DNA of 64,000 nucleotides from Apostichopus japonicus (taxonomy: Eukaryota > Echinodermata > Holothuroidea > Aspidochirotida > Stichopodidae). Each line of letters begins with the position of its first letter. Within the stretch, counting starts at the first letter, position 1. The stretch lies in the NCBI RefSeq assembly GCF_037975245.1, contig NC_092579.1, positions 999,001 to 1,063,000 on the forward strand. Direction: 5' to 3'. The notes beneath the pieces were generated by a model. The model was given only the letters and a program-made list of their open reading frames with translations. It was not told the origin of the DNA and searched no databases. Positions 50,641 through 63,354 of this stretch are shown in pieces. The position numbers and the translations under genes are program-made.

Positions 50641-51109
50641 CTAAGCGACAGATATTCATTGATTAATCTGTTATTTAGGTCATAGATATTCATAGATAAA
50701 TATGATTCGTATATATTCTAAGTCATAGAGACTCCTAGATAAATCAATAATGTAAAGTAATATTAGCCACATATATTCATAAATAAGTAAATTATGTTAG
50801 TTTTGTAAGCCACATTTATCCATAGATAAATCTGTTTCATATATCACGTACTTTGTGTCAACTACAGATATTCCTAGATTAGTCGGTTACGTGGGTATTC
50901 TAAGCAAAATATATGCATAGTTAAATCCATTATGTATTTGATGTAAGCCACAGATAATAATATGCTGCATGTCATAGCTTGCACATTAACAGCAACATGT
51001 TTTGTTTATTTTGCATTAGGATTAATTAGAGATCCATATTTACTTAAGGTGGTCAATTATATCTCAATATACGGTAGAAATGGCAAGAAAACAGATAAAG
51101 TTAGGTGTG

Positions 51110-54100
51110 GTTGTTTATATGACATCTGCTTGTCTGTGTTTCTGATTGTCTGCTCGTCTGATTGTCATCTTGTCAGCTTGTCTCCCTGTCTGCGCATCTG
51201 CGTTTCTGATTGCTTCATTGTCTGCGTTACTGACTGCCTCCTTGTCTGCGACTGGCTGCGTGATTAATTTTCTGCGTGTCTGATTGCATGCGCGTCTGAT
51301 TGTATGTGTGTCAGCTTGTCTGCATGTCTGCGCGTCAACTCTGATGATTGTTTGACCGACTGCGTGTCTGACTGTCTGCCGGTCTGATTGTCTGCGTGTA
51401 TGAATGGCTGCGTGTCTGATTATTTGCCTGCCTGATTGTTTGCGTGTCTGATTGTTTGCGTGTCTGATTGTTTGCGTGTCTGATTGTTTGCGTAGCTGAT
51501 TGTCTGCGTGTCTGGTTGTTTGCGTTTCTGGTTGTTTGCGTGTCTGATTGTCTGGTTGTCTGATTGTCTGATTGTCTAGTTGTCTGGTTGTCTGGTTGTC
51601 TGCGTTCTTTAAAGTTTGATTGCATACGTGTCTGATTTTCTGCGCTTCTGATTGTTGATTATCTGACTTTGCCCTGATTGTCTGCGTGTATGAATGGCTG
51701 CGTGTCTGATTATTTGCCTGCCTGATTGTTTGCGTGGCTGATTGTTTGCGTGTCTGATTGTTTGCGTGTCTGATTGTTTGCGTGGCTGATTGTCTGCGTG
51801 TCTGGTTGTTGCGTTTCTGGTTGTTTGCGTGTCTGATTGTCTGGTTGTCTGGTTGTCTGATTGTCTGGTTGTCTGGTTGTCTGATTGTCTAGTTGTCTGG
51901 TTGTCTGGTTGTCTGCGTTCTTTAAAGTTTGATTGCATACGTGTCTGATTTTCTGCGCTTCTGATTGTTGATTATCTGACTTTGCCCTGATTGTCTGCGT
52001 GTATGAATGGCTGCGTGTCTGAGTGTTTGTGTGTCTGATTGTCTGCCTGTATGAATGACTGCGTGTCTGATTATTTGCCTGCCTGATTGTTTGCGTGGCT
52101 GATTGTTTGCGCTTCTGGTTGTTTGCGTGTCTGATTGTCTGATTGTCTGGTTGTCTGATTGTCTACTTGTCTGGATGTCTGGTTGTCTGCGTTCTTTAAA
52201 GTTTGATTGCATACGTGTCTGATTTTCTGCGCTTCTGATTGTTGATTATCTGACTTTGGTCTGATTGTCTGCGTGTATAAATGGCTGCGTGTCTGATTGT
52301 TTGTGTGTCTGATTGTCTGCCTGTATGAATGGCTGCGTGTCTGATTGTTTGCGTGCCTGATTGTTTGCGTGCCTGATTGTTTGCGTGTCTGATTGTTTGC
52401 GTGGCTGATCGATTGCGTGGCTGATTTTTGCGTGTCTGGTTGTTTGCGTTTCTAGTTGTTTGCGTTTCTGATTGTCTGATTGTCTGGTTATCTGGTTGTC
52501 TGGTTGTCTGATTGTCTACTTATCTGGATGTCTAATTTTCTGCGTTTTTTCATTTGTTTGATTATCTGACTGGCTGCGTGCCTGACTGTCTGCGTGTATG
52601 ATTGTCTGATTGTCAGATTGACCGCGTGTATGGTTTTTTTGGTTTAACTGGCCTCGTGTCTGATTGACCGCGTGTCTGACTAATTGCGTGTCTGACTGAC
52701 CTCGTGTCTGACTAATTGCGTGTCTGACTGACCGCCTGTCTAAAATTTGCGTGCCTGATTGTTTGCGTGCATGATTGTTTGCGTGTCTGATTGCCTACGT
52801 TCAGGATTGTCTGCGTGCCTGATTGTTTGCGTGCCTGACTGAATGCGTGTCTGCCTGACTGTGTGTCTGCGTGTCTGATTGTCTGCGTGTCTGATTGTCT
52901 GCGTGTCTTATTGTCTGATTGTATGATTGTCTGATTAACTGACCGCGTGTCTGAAATTTGCGTGCCTGATTGTTTGCGTGCCTGAATGTCTGCGAGCCTG
53001 ATTGTCTGCGTGCCTGACTGACTATGACTGACTGACGGTGTGTCTGATTGTTTGCGTGTCTGATTGTTTGCGTGTCTGATTGTTTGCGTGGCTGATTGTC
53101 TGCGTGTCTGGTTGTTTGCGTTTCTGGTTGTTTGCGTGTCTGATTGTCTAGTTGTCTGGTTGTCTGATTGTCTGATTGTCTACTTGTCTGGATGACTAGT
53201 TGTCTGCGTTATTTAAAGTTTGATTGCATACGTGTCTGTTTTTCTGCGCTTCTGATTGTTGTTTATCTGACTTTGCCCTGATTGTCTGCGTGTATGAATG
53301 TCTGCGTGTCTGATTTTTTGCGTGTCTGATTGTCTACCTGTATGAATGGCTGCGTGCCTGATTGTTTGCGTGCCTGAATGTCTGCGAGCCTGATTGTCTG
53401 CGTGCCTGACTGACTATGACTGACTGACTGACGGTGTATCTGATTGTTTTGCGTGTCTGATTGTTTGCGTGTCTGATTGTCTTTTTGTCTGCTTGTCTGA
53501 TTGTCTGCGTTTTTATTGTTTGTTTGGCTGTGCGTCTGATTGTCTGCGCGTCTGGTTGTCTGCGCTTCTGATTGTTTGACCGACTGCGTAAATTATTGTT
53601 GACTGTTTGCGTGTTTGATTGTCTGCGTGTCTGATTGTCTGAGTTTCTGATTGTTTGACAGACTGCGTTGATCCTTGTTTGAATAGCTGTATCTCTGACT
53701 GGCTGCATGCCTGATTGTCTGTATGTATGAATGGCTGCTTGTCTGATATTCTGATTGTCTGACTGAGCACGTGTCTGACTGACCGCAAGTCTGACTGACC
53801 GCGTGTTTGACTGACCGCGTGTCTGACTTCTGCGTGTCTGATCGCTGCGTGACTGATTTTTTGCGTGTCTGATTGTTTGCGTGTCTCACTGTCTTATTGA
53901 ATGCTTGTCTGATTGTCTGTGTTTTTTATTGTTTGATTGTTTGCATTTGTGCGTGTGTAATTGGCTGTGCGTCTGACTGTGTGCGCGTCTGATTGTCTGC
54001 GCTTCTGATTGTTAGACCGACTGTGTGCATTATTTTTTGACTGTCTGCGTGTCTGATTATCTGCGTGTCTCATGGTTGTCTGCGTTTCTGACTGACTGCG

Positions 54101-57100
54101 TTGATCCTTGTTTGACTGTCTTTTTTTCTGACTGGATGCGTGTCTGACTGTTTGAATGTATGAATGTCTGCTTGTCTGAATTTCTGATTGTCTGACTTTT
54201 TGCGTGTCTGACTTTTTGCGTGTCTGACTGACCGCGTGTATGACTTCTGCGTGCCTGGTTGTCTGCGTGCCTGATTGTCTGCGTGTCTGACTGGCTGCGT
54301 TTCTGATTGTTTGCGTGTCTGATTGTTTGCGTTTCCCATTTTCTGATTGTTTGCTTGTCTGATTGTCTGTGTTTTTTTATTGTTTGATTGTCTGCATGTG
54401 TGCGTGTTTAATTGTCTGCGCGTCTGATTTTATGCGCTTCGGATTATTTGACCGACTGCGTGAATCATTGTTTGAGTGTCTGCGTGTCTGATTGTCTGCG
54501 TTTCTGATTGTCTGCGTTTCTGATTGTTTGACTGACTGCGTTGATCCTTGTTTGACTGTCTGTGTCTCTGACTGGCTGTGTGCCTGTTTGTCTGCATGTA
54601 TGAATGGCTGCTTGTCTGGTTGTCTAATTTTCTGATTGTCTGACTGACCGCGTGTCTGACTGACCGCGTGTCTGACTTCTGCGTGCCTGATTATCTGCGT
54701 GCCTGACTGGGTGCGTGTCTTGACTGGTTGTCTGCGTGCTTGTTTTTTGCGTGTCTGATGGTTTTCGTGTCTGATGGTTTTCGTGTCTGATAGTTTTCGT
54801 GTCTCATTATCTGATTGTATGCTTGTCTGATTGCGGGTCTGATTCTCTGACTGGCTGCGTGCCTGATTGTGTGCGTGTATGAATGGCTGCGTGCCTGATT
54901 GTATGCGTGTCTGATTGTTTGCTTGTGTGCGATTTTTATTGGTCGATTGTCTGCGTGACTACTTGACTGTGCCTCTTTATTTCTGCGCGTCTCAATGTCT
55001 GCGCTTCTGATTGTTTGACCGACTGCGTGTATCATTGTTTGACTGTCTGCTTGTTTGTCTGCGTGTCTGATTCTCTGACTGACTGACTGACTGCGTGCAT
55101 GATTATCTGCGTGTGTAATTGTCTGCGTGTCTGATTGTCTGATTGTCTGACCGCGTGTCTGACTGACATCGTGTCTGACTGACAGCGTGTCTGAAATGTG
55201 CGTGCCTGATTGTCTGCATATATGAATGGCTGCTTGTCTGATTGTCTGACTGACCGCGTGTCTGACCGACCGGGTGTCTGACTGACCGCGTGTCTGACTG
55301 ACCGCGTGTCTGACTGACCGTATGTTTGACTGACCGGGTGTCTAACTTCTGCGTGTCTGATTGTATGCGTGTCTGATTGTATGCGTGTCTGATTGTATGC
55401 GTGCCTGATTGTATGCGTGCCTGATTGTCAGCGTGACTGATTGTCTGCGTGCCTGGCTGGCTGAGTCTCTGATTTTTTTGCGTGTCTGATTGTTTGCGTG
55501 TCTCACTGTCTTATTGAATGCTTGTCTGATTGTCTGTGTTTTTTATTGTTTGATTGTCTGCATGTGTGCGTGTCTAATTGGCTGTGCGTCTGATTGTGTG
55601 CGCGTCTGATTGTCTGCGCTTCTGATTGTTAGACCGACTGTGTGCATTATTTTTGGACTGTCTGCGTGTCTGATTGTCTGCGTTTCTGATTGTTTGACTG
55701 ACTGCGTTGATCCTTGTTTGACTGTCTGTGTTTCTGACTGGATGCGTGCCTGACTGTTTGAATGTATGAATGGCTGCTTGTCTGAATGTCTGATTGTCTG
55801 CTTGACCGCGTGTCTGACTGACCGCGTGTCTGACTGACCGCGTGTCTGACTTCTGCGTGCCTGATTGTTTGCGTGCCTGATTGTCTGCGTGCCTGACTTT
55901 TTGCGTGTCTGATGGTTTTCGTGTCTGATGGTTCTCGTGTCTGATAGTTTTCGTGTCTCATTATCTGATTGGCTGCTTGTCTGATTGCGGGTCTGATTCT
56001 CTGACTGGCTGCGTGCCTGATTGTGTGCGTGTATGAATCTCTGCGTGCCTGATTGTGTGCGTGTCTGATTGTCTTCTTGTCTGCTTGTATGGATTTTTAT
56101 TGGTTGATTGTCTGGTTGTCTGCGTGTCTTCTTGACTGTGCCTCTTTATTTCTGCGCGACTCAATGTCTGCGCTTCTGATTGTTTGACCGACTGAGTGTA
56201 TCATTGTTTGTCCGTCTGCTTGTCTGGCTGTCTGCGTGTCTGATTCTCTGACTGACTGGCTGCGTGCCTGATTATCTGCGTGTGTAATTGTCTGCGTGTA
56301 TAATTGTCTGATTATCTGATTGTCTGATTGCCTGATTGTCTGATTGACTGACAGCGTGTCTGACTGACCGCGTGTCTGAAATTTGCGTGCCTGATTGTTT
56401 GCGTGCCTGATTGTCTGATGCCTGACTGACTATTTGTCTGACTGACAGTGTTTCTGACTGACAGTGTGTCTGATTGTTTGCGTGTCTGATTGTCTGCTTG
56501 TCTGATTGTTTGACCGACTGCGTGAATTACTGTTGACTGTTTGCGTGTCTGATTGTCTTCGTGTCTGATTGTCTGAGTTTCTGATTGTCTGAGTTTCTGA
56601 TTGTTTGACAGACTGCGTTGATCCTTGTTTCACTGCCTGTGTCTCTGACTGGCTGCGTGCCTGATTGTCTGTATGTATGAATGGCTGATTGTCTGATATT
56701 CTGATTGTCTGACTGAGCGCGTGTCTGACTGAGCGCGTGTCTGACTGACCGCAAGTCTGACTGACCGGGTGTCTAACTTCTGCGTGTCTGATTGTATGCG
56801 TGCCTGATTGTCTGCGTGTCTGATTGTATGCGTGACTGATTGTCTGCGTCCCTGACTGGCTGAGTCTTTGATTTTTTTGCGTGTCTGATTGTTTGCGTGT
56901 CTGATTGTTTGCGTGTCTCACTGTCTTATTGAATGCTTGTCTGATTGTCTGTGTTTTTTATTGTTTGATTGTCTGCATGTGTGCGTGTCTAATTGGCTGT
57001 GCGTCTGATTGTGTGCGCGTCTGATTGTCTGCGCTTCTGATTGTTAGACCGACTGTGTGCATTATTTTTGGACTGTCTGCGTGTCTGATTGTATGCGTGT

Positions 57101-59795
57101 CTGGTTGTCTGCGTTTCTGATTGTTTGACTGACTGCGTTGATCCTTGTTTGACTGCCTGTGTCTCTGACTGGATGCGTGCCTGACTGTTTGCATGTATGA
57201 ATGGCTGATTGTCTGAATGTCTGATTGTCTGCTTGACCGCGTGTCTGACTGACCGCGTATCTGACTGACTGCGTGTCTGACTTCTGCGTGCCTGATTGTT
57301 TGCGTGCCTGATTGTCTGCGTGCCTGACTTTTTGCGTGTCTGATGGTTTTCGTGTCTGATGGTTCTCGTGTCTGATAGTATTCGTGTCTCATTATCTGAT
57401 TGGCTGCTTGTCTGATTGCGGGTCTGATTCTCTGACTGGCTGCGTGCCTGATTGTGTGCGTGTATGAATCTCTGCGTGCCTGATTGTGTGCGTGTCTGAT
57501 TGTCTTCTCGTCTGCTTGTATGGATTTTTATTGGTTGATTGTCTGGTTGTCTGCGTGTCTACTTGACTGTGCCTCTTTATTTCTGCGCGACTCAATGTCT
57601 GCGCTTCTGATTGTTTGACCGACTGAGTGTATCATTGTTTGACCGTCTGCCGTCTGCTTGTCTGCCGTCTGCTTGTCTCGCTGTCTGCGTGTCTGATTTT
57701 CTGACTGACTGGCTGCGTGCCTGATTATCTGCGTGTATGATTGTCTGCGTGTATAATTGTCTGATTATCTGATTGCCTGATTGTCTGATTGACTGACAGC
57801 GTGTCTGACTGACAGCGTGTCTGACTGACAGCGTGTCTGACTGACAGCGTGTCTGACTGACAGCGTGTCTGACTGACAGCGTGTCTGACTGACAGCGTGT
57901 CTGACTGACAGCGTGTCTGACTGACCGCGTGTCTGAAATGTGCGTATCTGCGTGCCTGATTGTCTTCGAACCTGATTGTCTGATGCCTGACTGACTATTT
58001 GTCTGACTGACAGTGTGTCTGACTGACTGTGTGTCTGATTGGCTGTGCGTCTGATTGTGTGCGCGTCTGACCGTCTGCGTTTCTGATTGTTAGGCCGACT
58101 GTGTGCATTATTTTTTGACTGTCTGCGTGTCTGATTATCTGCGTGTCTGGTTGTCTGAGTTTCTGATTGTTTGACTGACTGCGTTGATCCTTGTTTGACT
58201 GTCTGTGTTTCTGACTGGATGCGTGCCTGACTGTTTGAATGTATGAATGGCTGCTTGTCTGAATTTCTGATTGTCTGCTTGACCGCGTGTCTGACTGACC
58301 GCGTGTCTGACTGACCGCATGTCTGACTTCTGCGTGCCTGATTGTCTGCGTGACTGATTGTCTGCGTGTCTGACTGGCTGAGTCTCTGATTTTTTTGCAT
58401 TTCTGATTGTTTGCGTGTCTCACTGTCTTATTGAATGCTTGTCTGATTGTCTGTGTTTTTTATTGTTTGATTGTCTGCATGTGTGCGTGTCTAATTGGCT
58501 GTGCGTCTGATTGTGTGCGCGTCTGATTGTCTGCGTTTCTGATTGTTAGACCGACTGTGTGAATTATTTTTTGACTGTCTGCGTGTCTGATTGAATGCGT
58601 GTCTGGTTGTCTGCGTTTCTGATTGTTTGACTGACTGCGTTGATCCTTGTTTGACTGTCTGTGTCTCTGACTGGATGCGTGCCTGACTGTTTGCATGTAT
58701 GAATGGCTGATTGTGTGAATGTCTGATTGTCTGCTTGATTGCGTGTCTGACTGACCGCGTGTCTGACTGACCGCGTGTCTGACTTCTGCGTGCCTGATTG
58801 TTTGCGTGCCTGATTGTCTGCGTGCCTGACTTTTTGCGTGTCTGATGGTTTTCGTGTCTGATGGTTCTCGTGTCTGATAGTTTTCGTGTCTCATTATCTG
58901 ATTGTCTGCTTGTCTGATTGCAGGTCTGATTCTCTGACTGGCTGCGTGCCTGATTGTGTGCGTGTATGAATCTCTGCGTGCCTGATTGTGTGCGTGTCTG
59001 ATTGTCTTCTCGTCTGCTTGTATGGATTTTTATTGGTTGATTGTCTGCGTGTCTACTTGACTGTGCCTCTTTACTTCTGCGCGACTCAATGTCTGCGCTT
59101 CTGATTGTTTGACCGACTGCGTGTATCATTGTTTGACTGCCTGCTTGTCTGGCTGTATGCGTGCCTGATTCTCTGACTGACTGGTTGCGTGCCTGATTAT
59201 CTGCGTGTATGATTGTCTGCGTGTCTAATTGTCCGCGTCTCGGATTGTCCGCGTCTCGAATTGCCTGATTGTCCGCTTGCCTACATGTTTGATTACATAC
59301 GTGTATAATTGTTTGATTGTCTGCTTCTCTGAGTGTCTGCTTTTCTGATTGGCTGTTCGTCTGCTTTTCTGATTGGCTGTGCATCTGCTTTTCTGATTAT
59401 TTGCGTGTCTGATTGTCTGCGAGTCTGATTGGATGCGCGTTTGATTGTTTGCGCGTTTGATTGGCTGCGCGTCTCATTAGCTGACTGTCTCATTGGCTGA
59501 TTGTCTCATTGGCTGATTGTCTCATTGGTTGGTTGTCTCATTGCATTATGGCTCATTGGCTGATTGTCTCATTAGCTGATTGCGCGTCTGATTGACTGCG
59601 CGTTTGAATGGTTGTGCGTCTGATTTGCTGTGCGTCTGATTATCTCATTGGCTGATTGTCTCATTGGCTGATTGTCTCATTGGCTGATTGTCTCATCGGC
59701 TCATTGACTGATTGTCTGTGCGTCCCATTTCCTCATTGGCTGCGTGCCTGATTGTCTGCGTGTATGATTGTCTCATTGTCTGCGCGTCTGATTGA
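51110..59795. repeat. 16-bp tandem array (8.7 kb) with higher-order structure
   Basis: The + strand unit is TGTCTGATTGTCTGCG or TGTCTGATTGTTTGCG with many one-base variants and insertions such as CTGACTGACCGCGTG. The complementary strand lacks stops in every frame, so frames up to 297 codons (58,491-59,384, minus) appear, repeating a 16-residue R/Q/S/D/T/N/H pattern. There are two higher-order levels: a ~275-313-bp block with GCGTTCTTTAAAGTTTGATT (51,605, 51,918, 52,189) and a ~1.43-1.5-kb block seen at about 55.5, 57.0 and 58.5 kb. No start, splice or domain evidence supports a gene. Confidence 0.93.
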
Positions 59796-61260
59796 TCATT
59801 TAAAACAGCTTATAAACAAGAATAAATTGTTACTTGTGAATGAGGTAGGTAGGTGTGTATACAGTGTTGAGTTGCGAATCAAGCTTTCAACTGCAAAAGG
59901 TTTACAAACCCATATACAGGCTAGACTGTCTAGGTAATGGGATGAGTACGAGACCGGAACCAGACCAAACGTACAGACTGCTGAGTGCTGTTTTCAAACT
60001 GTTTGGAACACCCAATGTGTAACCTATTTAGAAGGTATCACTGGAACTAACTCCTCGCCAGGTCCTACGGGACGAAAAGAGGGCATGGGCAAGGCCTCGG
60101 GGGGCAGTTCCCCAGGCGCTCAACCATGAATTTTTTTGCCATTCAAAATCAACCATGTGAGAATGGAACTAACTACACACGTGTACAATTTGGCGGTAAC
60201 ATGGCGCAAAGAGCACATTCGCTATGGCGGTAAGTAACGGTGGATATCCTGGTGCAGTACAGTTGGTAAAAGAAACACCGCGGTCATCATTTTACAGGAG
60301 TCCAGGTTGTTCATTAGTGCATATGGTGCACTGTGTCTGTTTTTAATTTTTTTTTATCGATTCATTTGGTTGAAATACTAACATTAATAATCAATTTACT
60401 TCGTGTCTCACTTACCTGTCTCCTTATAACCTTAGCACCCTTCTACCGTACCTATAATGTTGACTTAGCTACAAAAGAACATTAGGCAGCCTATATTTTA
60501 CTCAATGTGGTTTACCTATGAACCAAATATGATATTGTATAGTTCAAACATCCCTTTTTGAGATTCTGTATCGGGTTTGAGAAATTAAGAATGCATTGTA
60601 CAATATATAGAAACAGTACTTCGTGACATCTTTAATGCAAAATAAGCCAAAGTGTTTACACTTCAATTTAAGATGTAAGTCAATTGGTCACTGTATCAAG
60701 ACTATCGTCCTTATTGTAAATTATGGTCAGGATAGTAGGGCAGTAGTAACCTCGACCTACCATCACTGTATATACATCCACAAGAAACATGTCCATGCTT
60801 CCCTTAAAGAGATAGTGTTTACGAGGTTTCAATTATATGACCCCTGCTGATCCCAAATGACATTTGAACTCCACCAACAAGCAATAGGGCTCCTTATTAT
60901 GGGGATCAAGTCACACACCAAATATGAGATCTGCTATCATAGCTCCCAACTTGAGACGATGTGTTTACAAGCTGTACAGGGCGTCAGATCCACACATGCC
61001 AAGTACAATGCAAATAACAAAGAAAAAGGCTGAGACTGTATTTAAGATGCCTTTTCTGTATATAACGTAGGCTACGGTTTAAGCGTGAGTTCTAACCATA
61101 GCATAATCCTAATGCTAACTTACTAAGTACTATACTACTTAATATAAGTTAGAATTTCTTAGCTTTCCCTTACAAATTCTTGGCTCTTGCATTTAAGTTT
61201 GCTGTCCAAAGTGCATACCTAAAGTTAGACAAGTAGCCTAGTAATACTAGTCGCATTGTG
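59796..61260. other. No gene recognised
   Basis: Unique AT-rich DNA. A possible first exon (GGTAACATGGCGCAAAG at 60,195, donor GTAAGT at 60,230) is noted among the findings. No other supported feature. Confidence 0.4.
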
Positions 61261-62212
61261 GGCTTATAATTGACGCACTTAAAGGGAGTGAAGACTCGCG
61301 CACAAAGAAACGTCTGATATCCGGTAATCTAACCTATTTCGAATGAGGTGTAACAGAAGTGTTAGACACCACCATCGATCCCAGAAAATACACACACAGC
61401 TTGCTATCGTCAGTAATTAGACACTAGTGTACAGTCAATGCATGAAGCTACGGTCAATACCCACAACACAGTGTACATAGCAGCGATGGACATCTCAGGT
61501 CCAGATAAAAGATAACAAGGTATCACGTTTCATTACTGTCTGCATTTGTAGCGACAAGAAGAAAACTTCACTTGCAAGCAACGGAAAGTTAACTTTTTCA
61601 GAGGGCGGCACGCGGTTTGGGTGAGTCTTCAATGCCTTTAAGGATTTGATTAACGATATCTATCAACTAAAAATCGAAATCATTCAACCGTTTCGTTTTG
61701 CATATATGTAGTTCCTAAGAAATGTAATAATCTCACAATATTTATTGTTCTGTGCCTACGCAAGATACAACATGAACAGAATTTGACCACAAAATGTCTG
61801 CCGGGTCAAGTTTTTCATACCCCTAATTTGACACATTCGTCGATAAGCTTAGTGTAGTGTAGGCATAAGTTTACATCAATTGACTTGACTGGATGCTGTT
61901 TGCTATGCTTTGAGCCTCTAAGCTCTGATAGGTCAGGTCCCAGAGAGTAGTTGTATCATATTGAGATAATGTTGGTTATTTTAGGGAGTAAGATTCCCAA
62001 ATGCCCAAAAATGTGCAAAACTGGGTGAAGCTTGTTAAATGCTTACAAAAACACACAATTTGATCATCATAAACCTGAAATGGATTAAAACTCATCAAAT
62101 ATGTAACTCTGCTTGACTGCAAAAATTTTAGGTTGCTTGCTGTATCGTTGCTAGTAATGTTTGAACTTGAAGGAGCGTCAATTTCGAAAGTGCGTCAACT
62201 ATGCAGCCTTTA
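61261..62212. mobile_element. MITE with ATAATTGACGCAC ends, copy B, carrying a nested element
   Basis: Left end GGCTTATAATTGACGCAC, right end GTGCGTCAACTATGCAGCC. Interior after the nested insertion follows copy A (28,385-28,966) in order, including CTCTAAGCTCTGATAGGTCA. Another left-type end, GTAAAGGCTTCATAATTGAC, follows at 62,229 in the opposite sense, perhaps a remnant of a neighbouring copy. Confidence 0.78.
61283..61637. mobile_element. TTAA-flanked MITE (piggyBac-like) nested in copy B
   Basis: A 355-bp insert with ends AGGGAGTGAAGACTC and GAGTCTTCAATGCCT (13 of 15 complementary), flanked by TTAA on each side (61,279-61,282 and 61,638-61,641). Copy A has a single TTAA at this point (GCACTTAAGGATTTGAT), i.e. 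the empty site. No transposase. piggyBac-type transposition is inferred from the TTAA duplication. Confidence 0.85.
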
Positions 62213-63354
62213 CTAAGTATAATACTATGTAAAGGCTTCATAATTGACGCACCTTCGCCGCCAGTTAGTATAAGATATAGCGCGCTCTACATACACTGGA
62301 CCACAAATGATTTGTTTTTTTAGATCAGTGACCGGACAACATGGCGCGAAAACAGGTTTAAGCTGCCGTTTTCAGTAGTGCATCTTAAAAATTAAAATTC
62401 TCAGCTAAAACAAGATGAAAATGAGGAGCAGTCGCCCCCAAAAATTTGGCATATATACTTATATAATTTCTTAGAATATTTAAGCCAGGTCTCACTCAAA
62501 TTTCCATTATATATTCTTTCCCAAAATTATTCACATGGCTCGAGGAGCCGTTTGTTTCTAAAATTTGACGGAAGTATATTGTGAACACACTGAGCTGATC
62601 CATGTTCAGCCCCCCCCCCCCCCCCCCCCTTCTCCCTTCAAAATTGTCTGCGCGGTCCCTGTACAAAACGTGTGAAACACGGGTTGCCGCTCCGTCAATT
62701 GAGTTTTCGGCAGGTGAATAACCCCAAATCGAAATAACAACACCTCGGGAAAGCTATAATTCGTTTAGTTTCGATAACTAAGGATTAGGAAGCTAGCTTA
62801 CAGTAGCTCATTTGAAATTCTTTCCATCTGAGGATCCCCCTTTGACCTTTGAGTACCCCGAAAAAAAGTTAACTAAAAGCAGGAAACATCATTAAAGCCA
62901 TCGTTTCAGGTTGCAGGAAGCAAAGCGGCCCTTCTCAATCTGTCCCCTGAAAGTTCGTCTGCTACGCAATACAATACCCTCAGTATTGTTTATTTCCTGT
63001 ATAACGTGAGAGGCATTTTGGGCAAATGTTTTCTTTGTAAATCATGGCTTTCCGTTAAGACTGTAATAATGCTCCGTTTGTGAGAAGTGCCCATTTTAAA
63101 ATTCTGCTCCCCACCTTTCAAAGTACTGGTTACGTCCCTGGCCATGGCCTACATAAATGTTCTTACAAGTTATATCTCCGAACAGAAAATGTCTGTTTCT
63201 GAACAGAGCTCAAAACACCAACATGTGATGACTTACGACAAGCATTCTCAGGGGACATGAAATTCTTTTAAATTTACAAGTATTCTGCTTGCGATTGATT
63301 GCAGTTTTGTTTCGATACAGAATAGGTACGTTTTTGGACAGAATTTGGTATAGC
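62213..63354. other. No gene recognised
   Basis: Unique DNA with a poly-C run at about 62,608-62,628. No supported coding sequence. Confidence 0.45.

Noticed and set aside
51335-59384. Series of long minus-strand open frames (up to 297 codons) rich in Arg, Gln, Thr, Ser, Asp
   Set aside because: They follow inevitably from the 16-bp unit, whose complement lacks stops in all frames. No splice signals, domain or consistent start supports a gene.
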